Shown here piece by piece: positions 52,201 to 64,000 of a stretch of DNA of 64,000 nucleotides. Origin of the DNA: Synaphobranchus kaupii (lineage: Eukaryota > Chordata > Actinopteri > Anguilliformes > Synaphobranchidae); the NCBI GenBank assembly GCA_029718625.1, contig CM056377.1, forward strand, positions 32,840,653-32,904,652. The letters are read 5' to 3'. How positions within the stretch are numbered: the first letter of the stretch is position 1; every line of letters begins with the position of its first letter. The notes under the pieces were generated by a model. That model made no database searches. It saw only the letters and a program-made list of their open reading frames with translations, and was not told the DNA's origin. The position numbers were made by a program, and so were the translations under genes.

Positions 52201-55200
52201 GCCTTGCTGATACTCCTCCTTCTGTGCCCAGCTGAGGTGATTGAATTAAGATGGAATTGCACTATAAGATGGAATTCTCTTTCAGAGGGTGAGGACCTCA
52301 TGGACCGATAAGTCAGTTAGCTGCACCAAACACTTCACCAAACTGTAGTAACCCTTTTCAACGCCCTGAAGCAGAATAAGCACACATTCTGCATTACGTA
52401 TGAAGCCTTGTGGTCACATTTTGCAATATGCTTGAAAACATATCTCTGAAATAATCTAAATGATTTTATGACACATGTCCCGTGAATAGTGTTACAAATC
52501 CATGCCATGTGAGAATTTATTATTTCATCTGGATCGTTCTCAAAGCATCAGAAAATAGCTATACGTTGGTCATTTTAGCGGGTGTAAAAACTGTGATTTG
52601 GGATTTATTAATGGCAGAAGTGAAATCAAAGTGATTTAATTCATGGTTGAGATGGAATCTCAGAGTCCAGCATGCAGCACAAGACAGAGAATGTGAGGGT
52701 AAATTTACGAGCTTGTCAGTGGAAATATCTCTCCCTTTGAAAACATTTTTTTTTTTTTTGATAGTCATCCACCCCAGAATAATAAATATTCAAGAGGCAG
52801 AATCACTCACAATAGCAGCCTTGGAGAGGTCGATGGGAGTGCCTTAGAAGTGCAAAGAGATAAGGCCAGAGGAAGAGAGGAGAGACAGGAGGGGACCCAG
52901 CCACCAAATGATGAATTACCGAAACAAACTAGGGGAAACCCCCAGCTGTGTTCTTGTGTCCAAGGGGAAAATAAAACTGAAAAGAGGAGCTTTCCACCCT
53001 ACTTCCACAATTATATCCTTGCTCAATATTATGTAATAATTTTTCTTTTGCTGGACAGTCTTCTCCTTCATTTATCTACCTGAGAGGTTTTTTTTTCAAA
53101 TTATTAATTTCATATACATAGTACATTACTGTTGCAAGTGATAATCCTGTTTCACAAACTGGGATCTCATATATAGGAGAAGTAAAAATATTTTATATTT
53201 CATGTCTTAAAATTGCATAATTGTCATATATGGAGTTATTGAGTGACGCCTCTGGTCCTGGAATCCCTGTTATAACAACTTGCATTTGTCAAACAGCAGT
53301 GTTCAGCACAGAAGGACTCATGTTTTCATTTCTGTGAAAGCGTCTAACATGGGAGTCTTATAATAGTTTTAATAAGTCTGCTCAATCAGTCTGCTCAATC
53401 GGTATTTATGACTTCATACGGTTTCGAAAGAGAAGTTAAATTTGGTTTAAATTAATAGGCCTTTGTCAATAAATCCCAACCGTGGCAGATAAAGGTTTAT
53501 GTCACGTCCTCATCTCAAAAGATATCTTGCATTCAGGCTTCATTCATTTCGAGTGCTTTTCTTAAGACGTCTTCCAGGAAGTGAACCGCACGCCCTTCTC
53601 GTGGTTATCACCTCATGTTCTGCTAATGGAAGACAACCTACAAGAAAAGAGGGGCTTTATACCCAACAACCTCCCCACCCCCCCTTATCTGTAGTGCATT
53701 TTCTGTTGGGAGGAAGATGCAGAGGATACCCCCACCCCCTGTAGGATTTTCTATCAATACTAATAAAGTTACTGCCTAGGTTGATTATGTCCTACAAGAA
53801 AAAAGGTCCCGGGAATTATGCTGGCAGCCCCCAGCTACGGTTTTCTTCTGCGATGATTTTTTTAAAATGAAATTAAGCGCGGTGCCTGAATTTCCTCAGG
53901 GGCCTCCAGTGTAAATTGACCTCATTTAAATGGGTTTTTTGCTTTAAAAAGAAAAGAGGGGGCTGAGAAGGAGAAGGGCAGCAAGTCTCCTCTGATGGAG
54001 AATGAAAAACAACAAGGGAAGAACAGGGTGCTCACTTAATTCATCCGCTCGTGTCTCAACAGCACCGCACCGTGCTACGCGTCCCCGTTCTAGCGAGGTT
54101 CCCATCATTGACTGCACATTCTCTGGCCTCCGCGCAAACGGTGGGCTACACCCGCTGAACGTACTAAACTTTCACCTCCCGGGTTTGAGAACAATTTAGA
54201 GCAAAAATGTTATTTTTTTTGATATGACTTATCAACATATCAACTATGTAAACAGTGTATGGAGAGACAATTGTCATGTGGTTCATGTTAAAAAATGGTG
54301 GGATTTATTTGCAGAATGAGAAACCTAGATTAGCAACTGACATGCTGAATGCTACGCAGTTTCCAGCATAACTCATACCCAGTATCACTTAATGCAACAC
54401 TGGATCAGTGATTCTCCTTTGGTATGATTTTAAGTTTTTCAGTATAATTATAAAGAGGCTGTTTTATAATGCATGCATGTTTAACCATGGTACTATCGCT
54501 GCTTACTTCCCTCAAGTTGTTTGCCGTAACATAATTTAGATTACTATATTTCCAGAGGCAAAATATGCAATTATCTTAAATAGTTTTTAATATTGCAATC
54601 ATATTCATATTGTTGAAAGCACAGTTTTGACCTTCAAAAATAATGTATTTTTTTCTCCAATAGCAAATCCCTTATGTAAATAGTGACATAGTACGTCACA
54701 AAACCCTACAGTGCAATTTCCAATGTCAGTGGAAATTCCACATGGAGGTAAGCACGGAGGTACTCTCACACATTCTGATGTGCCCAAACATAACCGCCCT
54801 CATCACTCCTACCCTGATGTTCCCTATAATTATTGTTCCTCACCAGGTTACAAAGGGATTGCATAAATCGTATCCATTATCATGCAATTAACACCAAGAC
54901 AGGGTCCTCTGTAAATAGCAGGTCAAAATATTTGTCACAATTTTAGTTGTCTTATTTTTTTTGTTTTTTTTGCTTGGATGCAGAAATTCAGACTGCAGCC
55001 AGATATATTGCGGAATTATTTTTAGGTTTTAGCCAGAGAAAATGCTGAAACTCACCAAAGAACATCACCGATCACAGTTGTGGGCAAGGTCAAAACTCAG
55101 TCAGGAGAAGGAAAAATGGGTAATAATCTCAAATATCCATGCTAGGAATGGTTTAGTACTGGAGAATGCAAGAGCAGTGAAGGGTGTTTTTCAGTACTAA

Positions 55201-56047
55201 AATGCAATTTGAAAAGCATATGAATATTAAACGTACCATGAATTATTCCTGTAGTGCAACCGACGGTTAATTTGTCACATGAACTGGACAGCTTAAAGCC
55301 GTCAAGTTGGCAAATGAAATGATGATGACTGGAGTTTCTGACCTGCAATAATACGACACGGAGTCTAACAGCATTGCTGACCTATCAAAATTTTTGCCAA
55401 AATAGAACTTTGAAGTAATGCGAGTACTTATTACTTTTAACTGAGCAAAAAGTAAATTAATAAAGAAGAAATTAGATTACTATATTTTGACATTTAATTA
55501 AGATGATACAATTTGATCATAAGTGTGACTGGAGCTTGCATAACTCGTGTAACTTATTTTCTATTATTTATGAAATGTGTGTGGATTCAAGAAAAGTGCT
55601 GAGGCATGTGTGATAGGTTGAAATCAAGCACAAATGAAAAGTGGTAGTCAAAATCATTTACTGTAAACAATCTTTCCTTCATTATACTCATTTTATAGGA
55701 TGCACCTCTACAAAAGTTGTAACGTATGGCTTTCATTTTATCACTTTGATTAAACTGACATCAATTTGAATATAGTTTCGTGACTTCTGTCTCTGTCAGA
55801 AAGGTCATATGGCTTTATAGATCTCTCAAGGGTAAAGATAAGTTAGACTTCAGTGGAACAATTCATTGATTCAATTAAGAATTCAGGCGGAATGTGAAGA
55901 ACAGTCACCTTCCAGGCCTTTAGTAGCTACTGGAGCTCAGCAACACTGCATTGTACTAAGGGAAGCAATGCGTGGATGGTTCATGAGAGGAGAGCATCTG
56001 TGTAACACGGAAAAAGTGCTATGAGTAGCTGAATAAATGCGATTTGA

Positions 56048-56050
<3 letters not shown>

Positions 56051-56079
<29 letters not shown>
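56051..56079 (+). repeat. CT microsatellite
   Basis: An uninterrupted (CT)n tract of 29 bases. Confidence 0.95.
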
Positions 56080-56084
<5 letters not shown>

Positions 56085-59000
56085 GGTGTGTCACACTGAG
56101 GTGTAGAGCGGAGGGCACGTCTCTGCCTGTCATCCGCTTCACAATTAAATTAAACTGCGGTCAGCAGGTAAAGAGCTGGTATGTGGCCACACTGGGACCT
56201 CTGCCATCCATTACAGAATTACGTAAGAAAAGCCCGGCAGGCATCAGATGGGCTCTTTCCATCCCTCCATCCAACATTTGCCCAGTTTCATTGCAACTGA
56301 GTTAAGAGGTTCAAGGCCAGATATACTCAGGAAAAGTAAACTAATTACAGGGTAAAATAAATAAATGCAACTATTCTTTGACGTTTTTTTTTGTTTTTTT
56401 TCCCCATGTCGCCTCTTGTTGCTTGGCGTAGTATTCAGATTATTCTAGTCCACCCAATCACATCGCTGGGCACGTGGACTCAGTTCTGAAACAACTAAAT
56501 GACGGGAAAGAAAGAAAGAAAAAAGTGAGGTCAATTACAATCCACAAATTACACTCGACTGACCAGAGCGAAAACAGCTGCTCAGCGAGAAGACCCGGGG
56601 CAACACTCATTTCATGTGTTAAGAAATCCCGCTCATTGCGCTGCCTGTATTTTAAAGTGCAAGTAATTCCATGCGTTTCCCATTGTGCGAAGGCACTCGT
56701 ACATGCGGAATATCGGTGTCCACAGTGCGTACGTTGAGGAAGCTCTCCGAAGAAGGGTCGCAATTTGAATGGAACATAACCAGCTATCTACTTGTCCACG
56801 TTCCCGTTCTTACAGACACATGGTGAACCCGCAGGGCAGTCCAGTCCAAATTTTACGCCGACTACTTTGCTGGTCACAAACATAAGACGATGTATCCACG
56901 TTGAATGCATAGGCATGAGAGATTCCATTGAGAAGACGCTCTCCACGTCTGCTGTCGTGATCAACAAGCTCGTTTCAAGAACTAAAATGACGGACAGGAA
57001 TGTTGCATCAGAACTGCGTACATGGGGAGGGGGTGGATACAAAATCCACTAATTGGATTTATTGGTTGCGTAGCAAAGGGGAAAAAGGCTAAGAAGTGCT
57101 ATGTCAGTCTCAGGCGTGAACAATCAACAATCCTGTGTCAATAGCATGGGCGTGCGGCAAATGTTATCAACAATCCCGCAAGTTGTTTTCCTCTTTCCTG
57201 TCGTTTCGTAGTAGGATGCAGAGCAGGACGTGGGGCCGGGTTTCACCCTGCCGCCAAGTGCAGCAGACATGCCAACTCATGTGTTTGCTTTCAAGGCGTC
57301 AGCTGCCTTGGCCCTGACAACAAGGAAGGGAGTGGAAAAACACGTCCTCTGTACGCAGGGGCGACCCGAGCAGCAGAGTGACGAGAAATAACCGCCGATC
57401 AATTAACAGCCGATTCTCTGTGGTGGGGGCTTCAGTTTCCCAGATCCTTGCTGCAGGGCCTCAGGCAGGCTCCGGCCGTCTCACCGCTGCGATGCCATGG
57501 AAGAACACTTCCCCTTTACTCTTCTAGAAAGTAAAAGGCCAATTTGACCAAAGATCATTTTGATTTTCTATTATATAAGACAGATAAATGTGTGGTCAGT
57601 TGTGTCCAAATCAGGAATCCATGGAAGTGGGTTTCCAGACAAATGAAGTCCATTTAAATTTGTTGCTTTTCAAAATGTTAGATTTAAACTTGGCCTCGGA
57701 GTGAGGAAGAATGTAGAAAATGCGGTTGAGATGGAGAGGAGGATTAATTTTATATAAACTTTATTTCCAGAGATGAAAAACCAAAGTAGATCAGCTTGTA
57801 GTGCACCTGATACCATTTTATGTTTATATATTTTATATGTGGAGTGTGAACCTGATGCGAGACTACCAAAACACATTGTTCCTTCTCCAGTCTAATGGTC
57901 TTGCTGTTGCTTTTTTTTTGCTCACAATAAACATAAGTAGAAAAATTAACTCTTTTGAAGCTTATGTGTTCAGTCCTGTGTTTGAAATTGTGTAGCCAAA
58001 ATTAAGAAATCGGTTTGCTCATCTATGTCCCTGTTCCCATTTCCATCCATATACACATTAACACATGCTATTAATAATCACAGAAACTAAATTAAATATT
58101 ATAAAATGAGAAATTCCATAGGTTCATTTTAATAAACTGATCCAGGTTAAATGGAGTTGAAAAACATCAACACCAAACCAAATACAGAATAATGTGCCAA
58201 ATTGATAACTCCATTTCTCAAAAGGTGTAAACACACATTAAAAATAGCACGTCTCTGAAAACAGAGCAATGTGCACGTGATAAGGCCTTAATACCAGACT
58301 GTATTGTCAATTGTATTTCCAGTCCCAGCTGTGTTTTATCTGAGCACGGTGTCTTGGGCCACGTATGGGACATGTGCAACTGTGCAGCCAGAGCTATGCT
58401 GCTCGAAGAGGAGGCGCCTGTAACCAGAGACAGGCCTGCCACGAAGACTCCGGTTACATCTCTCCCAATAAGTGGCAGGATTGAGAGTGTAATTACATGT
58501 GAACCACAATAGCCCAGGCCTTGCACCCGTACTGGACACTGTTGCCAGGGCTGGACACAATACCACTCTTCCATCAATAACACCTATTCCGTTTCAGTCA
58601 TTAGTCATCATCCCAATGGAAATGTAAATAATAATCACCATCATAATCATCACCATGGTGATAAAATGATCTTTCATGGCTGTCTTTGAGTATGTTGTTC
58701 TCTTTCTCTTTTTCTCATTCATTGCACTACTGGACAAATTAAAACATGCAACTCCAGTGCTTACTATAATCACTCAGTGTATCTCACCTGACCTTGTGGC
58801 CACAGACAGGCATCGGCATAGCCCCTGTTTCATTATTATAGTATTTCATGTGACATGGACTTAAGTTCCTCTGAAACAATAAGACTGCATGACAAAAGCA
58901 TAACCAAAATAGACCAATTTAATTTTCATTCGTTTTGCCTGCTCAGCACATTTGCACATTAACATTTTTCATGTGCCTTTGTATTTCTTCATCTATTTCA

Positions 59001-60348
59001 GCCATTCTCTGAGAAAATAATTTAAAAATACATCCAATTAATAGATTCCCCAAATTAAAATGTTCCGTGTTTTACCTAAAATAAAATAAGACTGCATCAC
59101 TGTCATGAGACTGTTCCACACTTATGGTTAAAATATAATTTTTCATTTTTCAATGTCACCCTCGCATAAATAGAATTGAAAAACAAGTAAAATAATGCAC
59201 ATTTAGGCTTGAATACCCTATAGTTCTTTGTGAATACAAAAAAGTGAAATAATATTATAAATACTACAGCAGAGGTTATGTCAACTAACACAAAGTTTAA
59301 TCTTTTAAATATGTCCATATAAATGGCTATATTGAATTGTTAGGAACAATTAACTAAAATGATTAAAATGCAACAATTATTTAATTGTCTTCAACAAATA
59401 AAAATAACGATTTACATGCATTTGCTATGAAAATGGAAGGTAGAATGCTTTTGAATCACATAAACAAGGGCCCTTTGAGTGCATGTGCATTACACAGGAA
59501 CAAAGTCTGAAACTTTTAATTTAGATCTGATTATATTTAACATTGAGGAATAACATAGTATATATATTTTTATTTTATTAATTAATCATTCTGAAAAATA
59601 ACCCACATCAATATTAAACAGCATACATGATATGAATGTGTGTGAAACGTTCTCTCCGAAAAAATTGCCCTAATAATTTGAGCAGGTCATGTCCTCTTCT
59701 ACACGGTAACCTGATTAAATTACTGTATCTTGTAACATAGAAATGCCTGCAGATATGGATAATGCTGAGAAATGTGCACTTATCTTGTAATTCTTAGAGG
59801 CTGTATTTCAGTTTGAACATGTATGATTAAATAAATAATTAATGGATGAGTGAATGAATGAATGAAGACCCAGATAAACACGCAGAGAGGGGAAGTGAAA
59901 TGAGTCAGGAGGAGGCTGTGGTGCAATGCACTCTAGAACTGAACAATCGTGTCTTAACAGCAAAAATAGCCAGAAAAACGCCACACAGAGGTGGTAGAAA
60001 CTGAAATCCAGGTATTACAATAACCTAAACTACCTCGCACTATAATATTATTTTATTACTTAAAAGGCGGTTTCTTCCACTGCCAGAAGGAATAATTGTT
60101 GAAACTTCCAACAAAGACCATCTTCCATGGTCGCTGAAAAGGATGCTGCCTTGAAATCTGTAGATAGCTACGGAAACCATTTGCGAAAGACTTGAACCAT
60201 TTTAAATAGTCTACTTATGCCGTCAGTAGAACTGCACATTTAAAAGCAGTCATTATGCAAAACACAAACGCTGAATGAGGAAAACCATCCACTAAATGAA
60301 CAATAAACGACCACGACACAGCCAACAGAATAGTGTGCATGTGTTTCT

Positions 60349-60380
60349 GCGCGCGCGCGCGCGTGTGTGCATGTGTGTGT
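60349..60380 (+). repeat. Alternating GC/GT tract (Z-DNA-prone)
   Basis: (GC)7G is followed directly by TGTGTGCATGTGTGTGT. This alternating purine-pyrimidine run can adopt Z-DNA. It lies about 220 bases inside intron 1 from the exon 1 splice donor. Confidence 0.9.
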
Positions 60381-60598
60381 TTACCTCATCGAATGTCAAA
60401 CTGTTTGAAATTCTGAAGGCTGCAGTCTGCAGTCCGTAACCTACCTGTTATCCCCAAACTTTACGTTAACCTCAAAACACACCGCTTTGCCTAAGCAAGG
60501 TGTTGTAACTAGAAAGTGCACATAGCTATAGTTATCAGCAATCGTTGTAATTACAACACCCATATAAATGTAATGTCAATTAATTTAAATAAACGTAC

Positions 60599-61888
60599 CA
60601 GCTGTTCCTCTGGTCGGGTCTGTTTTCCTTCTTGGTGGTGGTTCTCCGGCCACAGGCGGTTGCTGAAGGAAGAGGGGAGGCTGCTTTTGTTGCTGCTAGC
60701 CGCAGATAAGTTTCTCACAAGCGGGCAGCAGGGTGGATTGCCTGGAGGTTGGTGGCACTGATGTTGATTGGATTTATTTTTCTCGCCTGGTCCCTTACAG
60801 TCTTGGTCACAGAGGTGTTGCCAGTGTGCGTCTTGCTGTTGATGCTGCTGCAACAGTAGTGGTTGCTGGTTCCTACTCAGCAGCTCTCCCGATCCGTTGG
60901 CGCAGTAGTTGTTGGGAAAGCTGCTCCCCACCAGTCGCTGTTGCTGCGCCTGCAATTGTGGTGGCTGTTGATGCTGCAGGTCCTGAGGTTGAAACAAAAA
61001 TAATCGTTGATTCACTTCGCTTGAATCGGATGCATTTATATTCAGTGCCTGATGTGGGTTTTGTATAATTGAACCAGAGGAGGGGTTCTGCCGTTGTAGC
61101 TTTAAATGATTATGGGGTTGCTGCTGTTGCTGCTGTTGCTGCAACAACTGGTTATGTTCTTGCCGCCCTCCTTCCCTTCTGCAGTTACAGGCGAGGTGTT
61201 CCTGTTGGCAATTAGCAGTCTTTTTCAAATTATTCTCCCGATCTGGACTCCCGATCTGTTGAAATAGCAGCGACGACGGCGGCGGTGGGGAGGGCTGCGG
61301 GTGCGTGAGGGGTTGGTGCTGGCGAGAAGGGTTCGCCTCCTTAGAAAAACTGCAGTGGCAGTCCTGATAATGGGGCTGTTCCGACTGCGGATGAAAGCCG
61401 GTGGCCTCGAGATTCTGCTGCAGACGTAGGGGTTGGCTTGTAAAGCCACAGCCCTCGTTTGGGGGTCGCTGGCCAGTTCCGTGGCTTGTCACTCGCGGTG
61501 CACCGTCTTGCTGCAGTTGATGAGGAGTGGTGTCTTGCCGGGTGAAAAGGCTTGGGTTGGGCAGCTCCTGATTGTTCTGTTGATATAAGGTTGTAGAACG
61601 CTGTCTGTGCGGCGGAGGTGGCGGCGGCAAACTACAGACTGGAGGGGTTCTACTCGATGCTGCTTTTTGACAATAACTTGCACTACTGTCAGCGCTTCTT
61701 TGCTCCTGGCTAGGTGTTTGGTGCTGGAAGACAGCTCCCGAGTACCGATGCTGCATCCCCTCTACAGCTTCGTCTTCCTGTGGCTGCTCCCTTGCGTTGT
61801 AATAATCTGGCACCCTTTCATTGCGAACAGCCCCAGTAGAATCAAGCCGGCTCGTCCTATTGGTAGGTTTGACCAGGACCAGCCTCAT
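60599..61888 (-). CDS. kcnn1: SK1 channel exon 1: long Gln/Pro-rich cytoplasmic N-terminus
   Basis: This exon encodes residues 1-430, the extended cytoplasmic N-terminus of the potassium channel. The start is the first ATG after an in-frame TAG at 61904-61906, with G at -3. Coding ends at CAGCTG followed by a GTACGT donor, in phase 0, matching the phase-0 acceptor of exon 2. The product has no membrane segment or signal peptide. It is low complexity: six prolines at residues 88-93, a run of about eight glutamines from residue 250 (mixed CAG/CAA codons), and further Q-, P- and H-rich stretches. Mammalian SK3 and the long SK2 isoform also have long, Gln-rich N-termini; the standard mammalian SK1 does not. 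The open frame reads 15 codons past the donor before a stop, so an unspliced form would add a short tail. The function of the extension is not visible from sequence; assembly, trafficking or partner binding are possibilities. Confidence 0.85.
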
Positions 61889-62915
61889 AACGTCACTGTA
61901 TAGCTACGAAAAACACCACCTTCATGAGAAAATCTGTCGCTCAGAACACACTTTACGTGAATGAATCCCCAACAACACAAGATCGAAGTGTCGCGCACCG
62001 GATGGATAGGTAGAGATGTGATCACCAGCAAGATATTGAATCCCAGTAGCAGCTAAACCTTTGTTATATTACCCATTGTGGAAACCTTATTTAAATGCCA
62101 AATGATATCCATAGCAACACAAAAAGAAAATATGAAGGAAGAAAAAAGAAAGCTATAGGCTTTGACGGAGGCTATTTGATTTGATATAATTATAAGTTAA
62201 TGTAACTTTCTCTAATTATTCAATAAGCGATTTGCACGAACACAGAGAACATTTTTGTAAAACATGAACTCTTCGGTGCATTTGCATTTAAATTTGGTTA
62301 TGTGTTATTTATTATGTTTCCAGTAAGGGAAAGGTCATAGTGGCTTTGTCCTGCTTCCTTCTTCATCTGTTGCAGCAGTGTTCAGAAATGCCAAAGGAGA
62401 GTGACCCTGTGAAAACAAATATAAAGTGCTTAATAAGATATTCTGCATTCTAATTCAGTCCATACACATTGAAATGTGCCATCTAATTGATTTCTGCACT
62501 GTGTGGAGATGATGTCCCACCATTTTTAATCATCTAAAACCTAACCAATATTTATTTGATTAACAGGTAAGTGTTAAATATTTGATCATGGTTAGACATC
62601 GTTTTGTATTACAAGACAGTAACTCCTCATGGCCTTATCCAATACAACTTAATGCACTCTTGATGCACTTTAGAATTTACATGAATGAATAAACAAATTA
62701 TAAATAAACAAGGCACAGTCTTAAAATGCAAGGGATTTTTTTTTGATATTCTGCAAAAGAGGAATAACAAATGCTAATTATACGTAAATTAATCACAATA
62801 TTATCACAGTCAAATAAAGGAAGTGTGAAATTGAATAAATTCCCTACATGTTTTTTTTAATGAATGGGGATTGGGAATGTAATCCTAATTTAGTATGTGT
62901 GTTTTCTGTGTGTGT

Positions 62916-62963
<48 letters not shown>

Positions 62964-64000
62964 TCAATGAACCGCAATTTACAGTTTCTTGAATAAATGG
63001 GTAGATGGTGGGGACAGGTTCAGCTTTGATAAGGGGTGTAAACTGATCAGTGACAGAGATAAATGAGTTGACAGAGTGGATGTAGTAAAGGCCATCTTCT
63101 CTGCATAAAAGCACAGTGACATATTTCTGCATTGTTCCATTAATATTTTAATAATTAAAAAGCTAACTTGCACCTTCAACACATGACACTTGGGTAAACC
63201 AATCAATCACAGACAGACAGAAAATTATACCGTTGACAGAGAAATATTCACTTTTTTGAAGTGCAGGAGTGTTTGTCGTAATAAACTGGCATTATGTGCC
63301 AGCTAATGCCAATCTGTATTCTAATCCTGACATCAATCAGAAACCTCAAATCTCTAAAAGTAACATGAGGTTATTGTTCAGGGAAAACTGCATTATAATG
63401 TGGACACCTGAGTTTTTGGTACTCTTATCATCACTTCAAGATTAAGCAAATTCCAAATATGTAAATGATCAAAATAAGAAACTGTATTTCATGCAGGACA
63501 GATCACACGTATTCCAAGACAGAAGGCTTACTTACATTTTTAATCATATTTCAAGGCCCTTCTGATCTGGTATTATTGTGTATTATTAGCATACTGCTGT
63601 ACATGGATGAATATTTTTGAAAGTAAAGGCAGGAGTAGTCTTGCGCAACTACATGTACGCACAGCCATTTGTTATCATAAAACACTGTGCATCATAGGAG
63701 CATGTTTAAATGAACGGCTAAATGATTATTGCTTAAATCTCTATTATCGACATTGATAAGGACAGCAGTTCCTAAACCTTCCCTCTGTTAGATAAGGCTT
63801 TCTTTTTCTTGCAGCGTCCCCACTAACCTCACGCACTCGCAGCAGGGGCAGTGCGGAGCACGCGGCTGCTTCGCCTCTTGGATGCATTCACCCACCCTAT
63901 TACAGCCAGAGACAATAATGCCGTCATATTTCGTGTGCTCTCCCTTGTGAGGGGGATTATCCCTGCTCTTGTTGTGTACCCCTGCAGTATGACACTGCTT
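61889..64000 (-). promoter_or_regulatory. kcnn1: Upstream flank of kcnn1 exon 1 (5' leader and likely promoter)
   Basis: No other coding exon is seen here. The segment next to the start codon should hold the 5' leader. An in-frame TAG at 61904-61906 shows that coding does not extend further 5' in this exon. A perfect octamer, ATTTGCAT (ATGCAAAT on the gene strand), lies at 62280-62287, about 390 bases upstream of the ATG; POU-domain factors bind such sites, but an octamer alone is weak evidence. A GT then GA microsatellite lies at 62921-62963. A GC-rich stretch at about 63815-63900 follows a pyrimidine-rich TTTTTCTTGCAG on the plus strand, resembling a splice acceptor, but no recognisable peptide follows. 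The transcription start cannot be placed by eye. Confidence 0.35.
62921..62963 (+). repeat. Compound GT-GA microsatellite
   Basis: (GT)13 runs directly into (GA)8, about 1 kb upstream of the kcnn1 start codon. Confidence 0.95.

Larger units (their letters stand above)
52201..60598. other. kcnn1 intron 1, exon-1-proximal part
   Basis: About 8.4 kb without a recognisable gene. It includes a duplicated AGTCTGCTCAATC at about 53371-53398, a CT microsatellite (56051-56079), a somewhat GC-richer stretch at about 57130-57500 and a GC/GT alternating tract near the exon 1 donor. The 121-residue open frame at 58218-58583 on the minus strand has no recognised domain. Confidence 0.5.

Noticed and set aside
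58218..58583. 121-residue minus-strand open frame in intron 1
   Set aside because: It looked slightly like a transposase N-terminus but no diagnostic motif could be matched.
60733..61068. Plus-strand open frame opposite exon 1
   Set aside because: Antisense shadow of the Gln-rich exon; the CAG/CAA-rich strand keeps other frames open.

Overview
This is vertebrate, most likely teleost fish, nuclear DNA. It is AT-rich, rich in microsatellites and short DNA transposons of kinds common in fish, and has long introns with GT-AG splice sites. One protein-coding gene can be supported. It lies on the minus strand and fills almost the whole window: a small-conductance calcium-activated potassium channel. 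It is best assigned to SK1 (kcnn1; teleosts may carry a and b copies) because it has SK1-type residues: GVYTKES after S1, SSWIIAAW in S5 and HDKQEV before the pore.

Six coding exons can be joined with every reading phase agreeing: exon 1 (61888-60599, 430 codons), exon 2 (23743-23294, 150 codons, ends with S1), exon 3 (19453-19358, S2), exon 4 (18356-17938, S3 to S5), exon 5 (3279-3138, pore and start of S6) and exon 6 (1425-1315, rest of S6 and start of the calmodulin-binding region). Together they give 836 residues of a channel of perhaps 1000. The remaining calmodulin-binding and coiled-coil exons lie beyond position 1. Residue numbers below count from the methionine at 61888. The unusual part is exon 1: a glutamine-, proline- and histidine-rich cytoplasmic extension 36.9 kb upstream of the exon holding the start codon used by mammalian SK1.

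The introns carry transposon relics. Intron 1 (23744-60598) holds a 5S-like repeat, two Tc1-like transposase relics, a degraded L2-like LINE fragment, a foldback element, two tandem copies of a Harbinger-like element (one with a 1.1 kb palindrome inserted in it) and a 173 bp pure AG tract. Intron 4 (3280-17937) holds a 2.6 kb foldback transposon with a perfect 10 bp target duplication and inverted arrays of a 50 bp repeat. The intron after exon 6 carries a 1 kb hAT-like element ending 107 bp from a splice donor. Intron 2 has an unusually CpG-rich stretch that may be an internal promoter.

No tRNA, intact rRNA, CRISPR array or second protein gene was recognised. The other open frames in the window are short and are intronic noise, repeats or antisense shadows.
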